Source: Variovorax sp. (GTDB lineage Bacteria > Pseudomonadota > Gammaproteobacteria > Burkholderiales > Burkholderiaceae_C). From it: DNA of 45,379 bases. This document shows positions 1-8,496 of this stretch, one piece after another (positions within the stretch are counted from its first letter, which is position 1; each line of letters opens with the position of its first letter). The DNA lies in assembly GCA_004210915.1 (NCBI GenBank), contig SEGS01000019.1:1-45379 (forward strand), given 5' to 3'. Below the pieces are notes generated by a model. It worked only from the letters and a program-made list of their open reading frames with translations, did not search any database and was not told where the DNA came from. Both the position numbers and the translations under genes were made by a program.

Positions 1-236
1 ACCGTGACCTTGAACTCGGTCGTTTTCTCGGGGAACACCAGCCGCGCCTGGTAATTGGCGAACGGGTCCTGCATCCAGTTGACGAAGTGGTCCGCCGGCT
101 CGACCTGCAGTGAATAAGAGATGACGTTGCTGCGGCAATGCGGCGCCGGACGAAGTCGCACGACCTGCGGCCCCAGTTGCACGGGGCGGTCGTATTTGTA
201 ATGCGTGACGTGGTGGAGTGCGGCGTGAATGGACAT
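1..236 (-). CDS. Transglutaminase-family protein, N-terminal part (cut by window edge)
   Basis: Reading leftwards from the ATG at 236 gives about 78 residues (MSIHAALHHVTHYKYDRPVQ...) that run off the window. The HHVTHYKYDRPVQLGPQVVRLRPAP stretch, described here in two parts as HHVTHYKYDRPV and QLGPQVVRLRPAP, is typical of the N-terminal beta-sandwich domain of bacterial transglutaminase-like proteins; the later WMQDPFANYQARLVF part fits too. The catalytic Cys-His-Asp domain lies outside the window. In many proteobacteria this family sits beside the circularly permuted ATP-grasp and alpha-E genes, here found at 2958-5466 on the other side of comEC. Whether this is the long form with a DUF2126 domain or the short form cannot be seen. 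The family identity is confident; substrate and role are unknown. Confidence 0.85.
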   Translation of the reverse strand, partial: MSIHAALHHVTHYKYDRPVQLGPQVVRLRPAPHCRSNVISYSLQVEPADHFVNWMQDPFANYQARLVFPEKTTEFKVT

Positions 237-357
237 GCGTTTCTTTGGAAGCAGGGCCGCAAGGGCGTGTCGAGGAATGTCTCTGTCGAGACGCATACTA
301 GCCCACTTGCAAAGCAATTAATGCGCCACAGAGCGCGCAACAGGAAGGCTTCGCAGC
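237..357. promoter_or_regulatory. Divergent intergenic region, transglutaminase gene / comEC
   Basis: These 121 bases separate two divergent starts, so promoters for both genes should lie here. The stretch around 301-325 is locally AT-richer. AGGAAGG at 342-348 lies nine bases before the GTG at 358 and is the likely ribosome binding site that decides the comEC start. I see no convincing operator or consensus promoter. Confidence 0.45.
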
Positions 358-2865
358 GTGCCGTCAGCCATGGAATCGGGGGAAGCGTCGGGCCAGTCGG
401 GCAGCCTGTGGCCCTTTGTCGCGATGGCCGGTCTGGTGCTCGGGGCCGCGGCGCAGTTGCAGCAGCCGGCTTTGTTGGCGGCGGGCTTCTATGTCGCGCC
501 CTTGCTGGCCGCCGTGGTGTTGTTGGCGGTGTTGCGCGTGGCGGGGCGGCGGGGCACCTCCGTCGTGGCGCTGCTCGCGGCTGCCCTCTGTGCCGGCATC
601 CTGCTTGGCGCGGGGTCCACCGGCTTGCGTGCCGTGTGGCACGCGGCTGACGCCCTGCTGCCCGAATTGGAGGGGCGCGATATCGCCGTCGTCGGCGTGG
701 TGGCGCAGATGCCGCAGCGCAGCGAGGCCGGCGTGCGCTTCCGCCTCGACGTGGAATCGGCCCGCTGGGCCGATGCGGCCGTGCCTGGGGTCACGCCCCG
801 CGTATCGCCCCGAGCACCACCGCGCGTACCGCCGCATATCAACCTCGGGTGGTACGCCGCGAACACCGGCCTCTGGGACCGCGCCGCAGACCCCGCGTCC
901 ACCCCGCCGCCGGCCGGTGCGCCTGCGCCCGTTCACGCCGGGGAGCGCTGGGCGCTGACCGTGCGCCTGCGGGCGCCGCACGGCAATCTGAACCCGCATG
1001 GCTTCGATCAGGAGCTTCGGCTGTGGGAGCAGGGCGTGCACGCCGCCGGCTACGTGCGCACCGGCTCGCGCGACGCCGCGCCCGAGCGCTTGGCGGCCAC
1101 GTGGCGCCACCCGGTCGAGCGGGCGCGCGAAGCCGTGCGCGACGCCGTTTTCGCGCGCGTGGCCGACCGCCAGCAGGCCGGCGTGATTGCCGCGCTGGTC
1201 ACGGGCGACCAGAACGCCATCGACCGGGCCGACTGGGACGTGTTTCGCGCCACCGGCGTTGCCCACCTGATGAGCATCTCGGGGCTGCACATCACGATGT
1301 TCGCCTGGCTCGCGGCCTGGATCGTCGGGGCGCTGTGGCGGCGCAGCACGCGGCTGATGCTGCGCTGGCCCGCGCCGCAGGCCGCCCTCGTGGGCGGCGT
1401 GCTGCTCGCGACGCTGTATGCGCTGTTCAGCGGCTGGGGCGTGCCGTCGCAGCGCACCGTGTGGATGCTTGCGGTCGTGGTGTTGTTGCGCCTGTCGGGC
1501 CGGCAATGGCCCTGGCCCTTCACCTGGTTGCTCGCCTGCGCGGCGGTCGTCGCAATCGATCCCTGGGCACTGGTGCAGGCGGGCTTCTGGCTCAGCTTTG
1601 TCGCGGTGGGGGTGCTATTCGCCACGGGCGCCGGGCCGGAGGCGGCCGCACGGAAGGATGTCCTGGCGCGCTTCCAGCGCCTGCTGCGCGAGCAATGGGT
1701 GGTAACGCTCGCGCTGACGCCGTTGACGCTGTTGCTGTTCCAGCAGGTCTCGGTGGTGGGCTTGCTGGCCAATGCCGTGGCGATTCCCGTGGTCACGCTG
1801 GTGATCACGCCGCTCGCGATGCTGGGGGTGATTGCGCCGCCGCTGTGGGATGCGGCGGCATGGGTGGTGCAGGCCCTCGGCCTGGCGCTGAAGGCGTTGG
1901 CCGGACTGCCTTTCGCCACCCTCTCGATGGCCGCGGCGCCACTCTGGATGGGCGCATCCGGCGTGGCGGGCGGCGTGCTGCTTGCGATGCGCTTGCCCCG
2001 GTCGTTGCGGGCGCTCGGTCTGCCGCTGTTGCTGCCGGCGTTGCTGTGGCAGGCGCCGCGGCCAGGTGTCGGCGAATTCGAACTGCTGGCGGCCGACGTG
2101 GGCCAGGGAAATGCGGTGTTGGTCCGCACCGCGACGCACAGCCTGCTCTACGACGCGGGACCGCGCTACAGCCTCGAGAGCGATGCCGGTCAGCGCGTGC
2201 TGGTGCCGCTGCTGCGCGCGTTCGACGAAAAGATCGACCTGCTGTTGCTCAGCCACCGCGACAGCGACCACACCGGCGGCGCGGCGCCGGTGCTGGCCAT
2301 GCAGCCGCAGGCGGCGCTGCTGGCGTCGATCGAGGCGACCCACCCGTTGCAGGCGCAGCGGCCCGCGCAACGCTGCGTCGCCGGGCAACGCTGGACGTGG
2401 GACGGCGTGCACTTCGAGGTGCTGCATCCGCTGCCGTCCGACTACGACAGCGCGGTGAAGCCGAATGCGCTGTCCTGCGTGCTGCGCATTGGCAATGAGC
2501 GTGCCGTGGCGCTGCTGGCCGGCGATATCGAGCGAGAGCAGGAATCGGCGCTGGTGCAGCGCATGCCTGCCGGGGGTCTGCGCGCCGACCTGCTGCTGGT
2601 ACCGCATCACGGCAGCAAAACCTCTTCGAGCGCGCCCTGGCTGGACGCCGTGCAGCCGCGCGTGGCCGTGGTCCAGGCTGGTTACCGCAATCGTTTTGGC
2701 CACCCGGCGCCCCCGGTCACCGCGGCCTACGCCGCCCGCGGCACGCTGCTGGTCGACAGTCCGAACTGCGGGGCGGCCCACTGGTCGAGCCTGCGGCCGG
2801 CCGAGGTCGACTGCGAGCGGGCGCGGCGTGCGCGCTATTGGCATCACCGTCCCACGGCGCCTTAA
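358..2865 (+). CDS. comEC: ComEC/Rec2-family DNA uptake channel protein
   Basis: This 835-aa protein is the inner-membrane channel that passes single-stranded DNA into the cytoplasm during natural transformation. Residues about 10-80 hold the first membrane helices, followed by a DUF4131 OB-fold-like region. The competence domain begins near HLMSISGLHI (residues 303-312) and contains many hydrophobic segments to about residue 560. A C-terminal metallo-beta-lactamase-like domain carries HRDSDH (633-638) and PHHGS (749-753), motifs also seen in other ComEC proteins. The GTG at 358 is chosen because AGGAAGG precedes it; ATG 370 is an alternative. Oddities are a proline/arginine-rich near-repeat (residues about 142-158, PRV/PRA/PPRV units) and a second Pro/Ala-rich stretch near 180-195, both inserted in the OB-like domain. 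It stands alone here, with no other competence gene nearby. Confidence 0.95.
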   Translation: MPSAMESGEASGQSGSLWPFVAMAGLVLGAAAQLQQPALLAAGFYVAPLLAAVVLLAVLRVAGRRGTSVVALLAAALCAGILLGAGSTGLRAVWHAADALLPELEGRDIAVVGVVAQMPQRSEAGVRFRLDVESARWADAAVPGVTPRVSPRAPPRVPPHINLGWYAANTGLWDRAADPASTPPPAGAPAPVHAGERWALTVRLRAPHGNLNPHGFDQELRLWEQGVHAAGYVRTGSRDAAPERLAATWRHPVERAREAVRDAVFARVADRQQAGVIAALVTGDQNAIDRADWDVFRATGVAHLMSISGLHITMFAWLAAWIVGALWRRSTRLMLRWPAPQAALVGGVLLATLYALFSGWGVPSQRTVWMLAVVVLLRLSGRQWPWPFTWLLACAAVVAIDPWALVQAGFWLSFVAVGVLFATGAGPEAAARKDVLARFQRLLREQWVVTLALTPLTLLLFQQVSVVGLLANAVAIPVVTLVITPLAMLGVIAPPLWDAAAWVVQALGLALKALAGLPFATLSMAAAPLWMGASGVAGGVLLAMRLPRSLRALGLPLLLPALLWQAPRPGVGEFELLAADVGQGNAVLVRTATHSLLYDAGPRYSLESDAGQRVLVPLLRAFDEKIDLLLLSHRDSDHTGGAAPVLAMQPQAALLASIEATHPLQAQRPAQRCVAGQRWTWDGVHFEVLHPLPSDYDSAVKPNALSCVLRIGNERAVALLAGDIEREQESALVQRMPAGGLRADLLLVPHHGSKTSSSAPWLDAVQPRVAVVQAGYRNRFGHPAPPVTAAYAARGTLLVDSPNCGAAHWSSLRPAEVDCERARRARYWHHRPTAP

Positions 2866-2957
2866 CAGGCCGGGGACGGCGCCCACGGTAGTGCTATCCC
2901 GCCCCGAAGATTGGCCCTGAACTTGCTAAGCTATGGCTCAAGGAGATCGGTCGTTGT

Positions 2958-4481
2958 ATGCATAAATTCGATGAGATGTACGAGCAGCAGCCTTATGCGG
3001 GGGCTGCGATCCGGGAGCACTACAAGCGCTACGACCAATGGCTTGCCCGCCAGCCGGGCGATGCGATGCGGGCCCGCCGTGAAGAGGCCGAGATGATCTT
3101 CCGCCGCGTCGGCATCACCTTTGCGGTGTACGGCGCCAAGGATGAAGACGGCGCCGGCACCGAGCGGCTGATCCCTTTCGACCTCCTGCCGCGCATCATT
3201 CCGTCGCACGAATGGGAGGTGATGGAAAAGGGCCTGGTGCAGCGCGTCAATGCGCTCAACCGCTTCATCCACGACGTCTATCACGACCAGGACATCATCA
3301 AGGCCGGCATCATTCCGGCCGAGCAGATCCTGAACAACGCGCAGTTCCGCCCCGAGATGATGGGCGTGACGGTGCCGAACAACGTCTACTCGAACATCGC
3401 GGGCATCGACATCGTGCGCGCGCCCGATTCGGCCGGCAACGGCGAGTACTACGTGCTCGAAGACAACCTGCGCGTGCCCAGCGGAGTGAGCTACATGCTG
3501 GAAAACCGCAAGATGATGATGCGGCTCTTCCCCGAGCTGTTCAACCAGAACCGGGTGGCGCCGGTCGCGCATTACCCCGACCTGCTGCTCGAAACGCTGC
3601 GCGCGAGTGCGCCGCCTGCCACCGCCGATCCGACGGTCGTCGTGCTGACCCCGGGCATGTACAACAGCGCCTACTTCGAGCACGCTTTCCTCGCGCAGCA
3701 GATGGGCGTCGAACTGGTCGAGGGGCAGGACCTGTTCGTCAAGAACGACTTCGTCTACATGCGCACCACGAATGGCCCCAAACAGGTCGACGTGATCTAC
3801 CGGCGCGTGGACGATGACTTCCTCGACCCCGAGGTGTTCCGCCCGACATCGACACTCGGCTGCGCCGGCCTGATGCGCGTCTACAAGGCTGGCAACGTCG
3901 CGATCTGCAATGGCGTCGGCACCGGCGTGGCAGACGACAAGTCGATCTACCCGTACGTGCCGAAGATGGTCGAGTTCTATCTCGGCGAGAAGCCGATCCT
4001 GAAGAACGTGCCGACCTACATGTGCCGCAACAAGGACGACCTCGACTACACGCTGGCCAACATGAAGGATCTGGTCGTCAAGGAAGTGCACGGCGCGGGC
4101 GGCTACGGCATGCTCATCGGCCCGGCTGCGACGCAGGCCGAGATCGAGGACTTCAAGAAGGCCGTGATCGCCAAGCCCGATGGCTACATCGCGCAACCCA
4201 CGCTGAGCCTGTCGACTTCGCCGACGTTCGTCGACGCCGGCATCGCGCCGCGCCACATCGACCTGCGGCCCTTCGTGCTGTCGGCCAAGGAGGTCCAGAT
4301 GGTGCCCGGCGGCCTGACCCGCGTGGCCCTCAAGGAAGGTTCGCTGGTGGTCAATTCATCGCAGGGCGGCGGCACCAAGGACACCTGGATTCTCGAAGCG
4401 GACCGGCCGGCTCGCCCCCGTGCAGCACCGGCTGCGTCCCAGACGCAAAGCCAGACCCAGACTCAAGGCCCTTCGGCCTGA
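2958..4481 (+). CDS. Circularly permuted ATP-grasp protein (DUF404/DUF407 type)
   Basis: This 507-aa protein matches the circularly permuted ATP-grasp family. Characteristic stretches include IPFDLLPRIIP (near 75), NRFIHDVYHDQ (near 103), YYVLEDNLRVPSGVSYMLENR (near 157, quoted only as family hallmark), VKEVHGAGGYGM and IAQPTLSLSTSPTF. Established comparative work on ATP-grasp amidoligases places this family with alpha-E and transglutaminase proteins and predicts peptide-bond or amide chemistry; no substrate is known to me. An AAGGAG-like site near 2939-2945 precedes the ATG. The last roughly 25 residues are a low-complexity Pro/Ala then Gln/Thr tail (AASQTQSQTQTQGPSA), probably disordered. 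The alpha-E gene starts 28 bases downstream, so the two form an operon. Confidence 0.92.
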   Translation: MHKFDEMYEQQPYAGAAIREHYKRYDQWLARQPGDAMRARREEAEMIFRRVGITFAVYGAKDEDGAGTERLIPFDLLPRIIPSHEWEVMEKGLVQRVNALNRFIHDVYHDQDIIKAGIIPAEQILNNAQFRPEMMGVTVPNNVYSNIAGIDIVRAPDSAGNGEYYVLEDNLRVPSGVSYMLENRKMMMRLFPELFNQNRVAPVAHYPDLLLETLRASAPPATADPTVVVLTPGMYNSAYFEHAFLAQQMGVELVEGQDLFVKNDFVYMRTTNGPKQVDVIYRRVDDDFLDPEVFRPTSTLGCAGLMRVYKAGNVAICNGVGTGVADDKSIYPYVPKMVEFYLGEKPILKNVPTYMCRNKDDLDYTLANMKDLVVKEVHGAGGYGMLIGPAATQAEIEDFKKAVIAKPDGYIAQPTLSLSTSPTFVDAGIAPRHIDLRPFVLSAKEVQMVPGGLTRVALKEGSLVVNSSQGGGTKDTWILEADRPARPRAAPAASQTQSQTQTQGPSA

Positions 4482-4509
4482 GCGCCCGGACACACAAGGA
4501 AAGAACCCG

Positions 4510-5466
4510 ATGCTGTCACGCACCGCCGACCACCTCTACTGGATGTCGCGCTACACCGAGCGCGCCGAGAACACGGCGCGCATGCTCGACGTCAACTACC
4601 AGACCTCGCTGCTCCCCCAATCCGCCGAAGTTGCCAAGTTCGGTTGGCAGGGCCTGCTGTCGATCAGCGAACTGCTGCCGCTCTACAACACCAAGTACGA
4701 CCAGATCACGCCGAACGAAGTGATGGAGTTCATGGTCAAGGACGAGAGCAATCCCTCGTCGATCGTCTCGTGCCTGAAGGCTGCGCGCGAGAACGCACGG
4801 GCGGTGCGCGGCGCGCTGACTACCGAGGCGTGGGAAACGCAGAACACCACCTTCCTCGAAGTCAACCGCATGCTGCGCGCGGGCGATTTCGAGCGTGATC
4901 CGGGCCAGTTCTTCGAGTGGGTCAAGTTCCGCTCGCATCTCTCGCGCGGCGTGACGCTGGGCACGATGCTGCAGGACGACGCCTTCCACTTCTCGCGCCT
5001 GGGCACCTTCCTCGAACGCGCCGACAACACCGCGCGCCTGGTCGACGTGAAGTTCCACGCGCTCAACAGCGAGTTCTTCGGCACCGCGACCGAGGAAGAT
5101 CAGGAGTACGACTTCTATCACTGGAGCGCGATCCTGCGCAGCGTCTCGGCCTTCGAGGTGTACCGCAAGGTCTACCGCGACGTGATCAAGCCCGAGCGCG
5201 TGGCCGAACTGCTGATCCTTCGCGCGGACATGCCGCGCTCGCTCCATGCCAGCCTGGCCGAGGTGGTGAGCAATCTCGACAAGGTCAAGAACGAACAGAG
5301 CGCAGAAACCCGCCGCCGCGCCGGCAAGCTGCTGGCCGACCTGCAGTTCGCCCGCGTCGACGAGATCCTGGCGACAGGGCTGCACGCTTACCTCACGCAG
5401 TTCCTCGATCGGGTGAATGAACTGGGTGGGCGCATCAGCCAGGACTTCCTGGTGCCGGCGCACTGA
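4510..5466 (+). CDS. Alpha-E domain protein (DUF403 family)
   Basis: This 318-aa, all-helical protein begins MLSRTADHLYWMSRYTERAE, the hallmark of the alpha-E family. Internal repeats of the same type occur at FHFSRLGTFLERADNTARL (near 163) and RSVSAFEVYRKVY (near 213). The family accompanies circularly permuted ATP-grasp proteins and transglutaminases. Its biochemical role is not established; it is thought to help in making or processing a peptide-like product. The start follows a GGAAAG-type site just upstream. A longer reading from GTG 4420 would overlap the preceding gene and lacks family similarity, so it is rejected. Length is normal and no damage is visible. Confidence 0.93.
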   Translation: MLSRTADHLYWMSRYTERAENTARMLDVNYQTSLLPQSAEVAKFGWQGLLSISELLPLYNTKYDQITPNEVMEFMVKDESNPSSIVSCLKAARENARAVRGALTTEAWETQNTTFLEVNRMLRAGDFERDPGQFFEWVKFRSHLSRGVTLGTMLQDDAFHFSRLGTFLERADNTARLVDVKFHALNSEFFGTATEEDQEYDFYHWSAILRSVSAFEVYRKVYRDVIKPERVAELLILRADMPRSLHASLAEVVSNLDKVKNEQSAETRRRAGKLLADLQFARVDEILATGLHAYLTQFLDRVNELGGRISQDFLVPAH

Positions 5467-5743
5467 ACAGACATCTGCAGCGCGACGCACGCGGCTGGCA
5501 CGTCACTCACTGCACACGTCCCGAGGCCTGCAGTGATGGAACTGCTCGCCGCGCCAGCGCTTTTGACAACCGCCTCGTTAAGTTCCTTGCCAGAGCCCTC
5601 GATCAACGATTGAAGCGCTAAGCAGCAGGGTTTTGGTGCTCTGGGCGATCGGGGGCTCCGGCTCGTTAGCCGTGGGGCTGCAAAGCGTCGGTGGCCCGCC
5701 GGCGCCGTCGGCAGATTGCTACAACGGGCCTACTCACCGAAAC
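5467..5743. other. Intergenic stretch without a recognised gene
   Basis: These 277 bases follow the alpha-E gene. CACTGCA at 5508-5514 pairs with TGCAGTG at 5529-5535 (7-base arms, 14-base loop), but there is no T tract at its end, so it is at best a weak terminator. TTGACA occurs at 5563-5568 without a good -10 hexamer at normal distance. Base composition falls towards the small gene that follows. Confidence 0.35.
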
Positions 5744-6037
5744 ATGAAACCGCTGCCTGGCTATTTGCATGAGGTTTGGGTCAACCTCGATGAAGACGGA
5801 AACGAGCTTTGGTCATGCGTTGCATTGGGTCCACGCGGCGATGCCGCTCGGACGTTCGAAGGAGGACTCGGCGCGTGCGTCCTGGTTTTCTGGGCTGATA
5901 GTCACTTCGAGGCCATGAACTGGTACCACGATCTTCTGGGACGTGAGCGCTACAGGTCGGAAGAGGCGTGTGACTTCACCCGTTACCCGGCCGATTGGTA
6001 CGCAACGCAAGAAACTTTCGTGAGGTCTGCCACCTGA
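5744..6037 (+). CDS. Small conserved hypothetical protein
   Basis: The ATG at 5744 opens 97 codons for an acidic soluble protein starting MKPLPGYLHEVWVNLDEDG. The pattern HEVWV-LDEDG, GPRGDAAR, SHFEAMNWYHDLLGRERY and YPADWYATQ matches a family of short proteins of unknown function I know from diverse proteobacteria, where a SHFEAM-(Y/W)Y motif and a C-terminal YP-EW segment recur. The frame is open upstream to 5633, but that extension has no similarity and no ribosome site, so the internal ATG is preferred. No strong Shine-Dalgarno sequence precedes it. The gene looks less GC-biased than its neighbours and points towards glpK. Function is unknown. Confidence 0.65.
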   Translation: MKPLPGYLHEVWVNLDEDGNELWSCVALGPRGDAARTFEGGLGACVLVFWADSHFEAMNWYHDLLGRERYRSEEACDFTRYPADWYATQETFVRSAT

Positions 6038-6116
6038 ATGCACACGCTTTAACGCCGGTCGGGATCGGGGTTTAGGCTGTGAGCGGTCTGTGCGCTGAGC
6101 TTGACGAGTGGACCGT

Positions 6117-7610
6117 TCAGCCCGCCGTCGCTTGCCGCACCGCATGCTCCCAGCGCGCCATCGCCGCTTCCGCCTGCGCGCGCCCCATCGTCGGCATGAA
6201 GCGACGTTCGACACGCCAGAGCTTCGACAACTGTTCTGCGCTCTCGTACACACCGCTCGACAGGCCTGCCAGATAGGCCGCGCCCAGCGCCGTGGTTTCC
6301 GTGACCTTGGGCCGAACCACTGGAATGCCCAGCAGATCGGCCTGGAACTGCATGAGCAGATCGTTGACGCAGGCGCCGCCGTCGACACGCAACTCGGTCA
6401 CCGGCGCGCCGCCCGCCGCGACCACATCACGGCTCATGGCCTGCAGCAGTGCGGCGCTTTGGTACGCGATGCTTTCGAGCGCGGCGCGCGCGATGTGCGC
6501 GACGGTGGTGCCGCGCGTCAGGCCGGTGATCGTGCCGCGCGCGTCCGCATGCCAGTAGGGCGCACCCAGGCCGGTGAAGGCCGGCACCATCATCACGCCG
6601 CCCGCATCGGGCACGCTCTCGGCCAGCGCCTGCACTTCGCCGCTGCCCTTGATGGCTTGCAGGCCGTCGCGCAGCCATTGCACGACGGCGCCGCCGACGA
6701 ACACGCTGCCTTCCATCGCGTACTGCGGCATCGCGCTGGTCTGCGCGGCGCTGGTCACGAGCAGGCCGTTCTGCGAAGGCTGGAAGGCGTCGCCGGTGTG
6801 CATCAGCAGGAAGCAGCCGGTCCCGTAGGTGTTCTTGGCCATGCCTGCGCTGAAGCAGGCCTGGCCGAAGAGGGCGCTCTGCTGGTCGCCGGCCACCCCG
6901 CCGATCGGCAATGACCGGCCCAACAGCGCGGCATCGGTGTCCGCAAAGTGGGCGCTCGAGGGCTTGACCTCTGGCATCAGCGAGGCGGGGATGTCGAGTG
7001 CCTTCAGCAGGTCGGCGTCCCACGTATTCGTGTGCACGTTGAAGAGCATCGTGCGCGAGGCGTTGCTCACGTCGGTCACGTGCACCTTGCCGTTGGTGAG
7101 CTGCCACATCAGCCAGCTGTCGACGGTGCCGAAGGCCAGCTCGCCGCGCTCGGCGGCGGCGCGTGCGCCCGGCACGTTATCGAGCAGCCAGCGCAGCTTC
7201 GTGCCGGAAAAATAGGCGTCGATCACGAGACCGGTCTTGTCACGGATGGTGTCGGCCATGCCGTCCTCGCGCAGGCGCGCGCACAGCGGTTCGGCCCGGC
7301 GGTCCTGCCAGACGATGGCGTGGTGCACCGGCTCGCCGGTCACGCGGTTCCAGAGCAGCGTGGTTTCGCGCTGGTTGGTGATGCCGATGGCGTGGATGTC
7401 CTTCGCGTCGAGCTTCGCTTTCTGCAACACCTCTCGCGCGGTCGCGAGCTGGCCGCTCCAGATCTCGCGCGGATCGTGCTCCACCCAGCCGGGCTGCGGG
7501 TAGATCTGCGTCAACTCTTTCTGCGCCATCGCGACGATGTGGCCGGAACGGTCGAACACGATGCTGCGGGAGCTGGAAGTGCCCTGGTCGAGGGCGAGCA
7601 GATAGGTCAT
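6117..7610 (-). CDS. glpK: Glycerol kinase
   Basis: This 497-aa cytoplasmic FGGY-family kinase phosphorylates glycerol to sn-glycerol 3-phosphate using ATP. The N-terminal [12 protein letters not shown] is the first phosphate-binding motif; [16 protein letters not shown] and [13 protein letters not shown] (with the catalytic Asp) follow, then [11 protein letters not shown] and the C-terminal [20 protein letters not shown]ase motif (quoted as two adjoining blocks). The ATG at 7610 is preferred over the upstream ATG at 7661, because [10 protein letters not shown] is the usual family start and the extension would overlap glpR. It lies 10 bases after the glpR stop, so glpR-glpK form one minus-strand operon. 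No glpF facilitator gene is seen in the window. Confidence 0.97.
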   Translation of the reverse strand: MTYLLALDQGTSSSRSIVFDRSGHIVAMAQKELTQIYPQPGWVEHDPREIWSGQLATAREVLQKAKLDAKDIHAIGITNQRETTLLWNRVTGEPVHHAIVWQDRRAEPLCARLREDGMADTIRDKTGLVIDAYFSGTKLRWLLDNVPGARAAAERGELAFGTVDSWLMWQLTNGKVHVTDVSNASRTMLFNVHTNTWDADLLKALDIPASLMPEVKPSSAHFADTDAALLGRSLPIGGVAGDQQSALFGQACFSAGMAKNTYGTGCFLLMHTGDAFQPSQNGLLVTSAAQTSAMPQYAMEGSVFVGGAVVQWLRDGLQAIKGSGEVQALAESVPDAGGVMMVPAFTGLGAPYWHADARGTITGLTRGTTVAHIARAALESIAYQSAALLQAMSRDVVAAGGAPVTELRVDGGACVNDLLMQFQADLLGIPVVRPKVTETTALGAAYLAGLSSGVYESAEQLSKLWRVERRFMPTMGRAQAEAAMARWEHAVRQATAG

Positions 7611-7620
7611 GGCGGGCTCG

Positions 7621-8400
7621 TCAGGTGGAACGGTTTTCGGAGGCGATCTCGCAAAGCACACCGGCTTGTGCGAGCAGATCGGGGAAGGGCGGCGGCGGCG
7701 GCGCGTCGGTGAACAGGCGGTCGATCTGCGACAGCTTGCCGATCTCGATCATCGCGGGTCGGTTGAACTTGCTCGCGTCGGCCGCCAGCCAGACCTCGCG
7801 CGCCTGCGAAATGATGGTCTGCGCAACCTTCACCTCGCGCAGGTCGAAGTCGCGCAGCGACCCGTCTGCCTCGATGCCCGAGACGCCGATCAGCGCGATG
7901 TCGACCTTGAACTGGCGGATGAAATCGATGGTCGCCTCGCCCACGATCGCGCGGTCGCGCAGCCGCACCGAGCCGCCCGCCACGATCACTTCGCAACCCG
8001 GATTGCCCGCCAGCATGTCGGCCACATGGAGGTTGTTGGTGATGACGCGCAGGCCCGTGTGCTGCATCAGCGCCTTGGCGATGGCTTCGGTGGTGGTGCC
8101 GACGTTGAGGATCAGCGAACAGTCGTTGGGCACCTGGCGTGCCACTGCACGCGCGATCCGGGCCTTGCCTTCGGCGTGCAGCGTTTCGCGCAGCTGGTGG
8201 CCGAGGTTCTCCGTGGTCGAACTCGGCACGCGCACGCCGCCGTGGAAGCGCGCCAACAGCCCCGCATCGGCCAGCCTCTGGACGTCGCGTCGAACGGTCT
8301 GCAAGGTCACGCCCAGCAGTTCGGCCAGCTGCTCGACGGTGGCCGAGCCGCGCGCGCGGACGGCTTCGAGCAGGTGGATCTGGCGGGGATTGGCGTTCAC
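7621..8400 (-). CDS. glpR: DeoR-family repressor of glycerol metabolism
   Basis: This 259-aa protein is a DeoR-family regulator. An N-terminal winged helix-turn-helix (residues about 5-57, with [20 protein letters not shown]) precedes a DeoR sensor domain containing [14 protein letters not shown] (phosphosugar-binding loop), [11 protein letters not shown] and [14 protein letters not shown]. By family precedent it represses glp genes and releases DNA on binding glycerol 3-phosphate. The start is a GTG at 8400, giving [18 protein letters not shown], which matches the usual MNTNPRQ-type start. Long upstream open sequence in this frame is antisense to glpD and not coding. It sits upstream of glpK and divergent from glpD, so it probably controls both from the 96-base gap. 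Confidence 0.93.
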   Translation of the reverse strand: MNANPRQIHLLEAVRARGSATVEQLAELLGVTLQTVRRDVQRLADAGLLARFHGGVRVPSSTTENLGHQLRETLHAEGKARIARAVARQVPNDCSLILNVGTTTEAIAKALMQHTGLRVITNNLHVADMLAGNPGCEVIVAGGSVRLRDRAIVGEATIDFIRQFKVDIALIGVSGIEADGSLRDFDLREVKVAQTIISQAREVWLAADASKFNRPAMIEIGKLSQIDRLFTDAPPPPPFPDLLAQAGVLCEIASENRST

Positions 8401-8496
8401 GCTGGCGGACTGGAATTCGAAAGAACAGTCTATACGAAACAAAACGAATTGCCATAAGGGCAAACTCCGGCGAAAATCGCGTCCTAAGGAATCGAA
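8401..8496. promoter_or_regulatory. glpR-glpK / glpD divergent control region with repeated CGAAA half-sites
   Basis: The gap is AT-rich relative to its flanks and holds repeated CGAA cores: TTCGAAAG (8416-8423), TATACGAAAC (8431-8440), AAACGAATT (8442-8450) and GGCGAAAATCGC (8469-8480). TATACGAAA resembles the half-site of published pseudomonad GlpR operators as I remember them. An AAGGA at 8486-8490, six bases before ATG 8497, is the glpD ribosome site. The GlpR assignment is inference. Confidence 0.5.

Noticed and set aside
5508..5535. Terminator after the alpha-E gene
   Set aside because: 7-base arms with a 14-base loop and no T tract; too weak to call.
5563..5591. Sigma-70 promoter with TTGACA for the small hypothetical gene
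   Set aside because: No acceptable -10 hexamer at 16-18 bases from the TTGACA.
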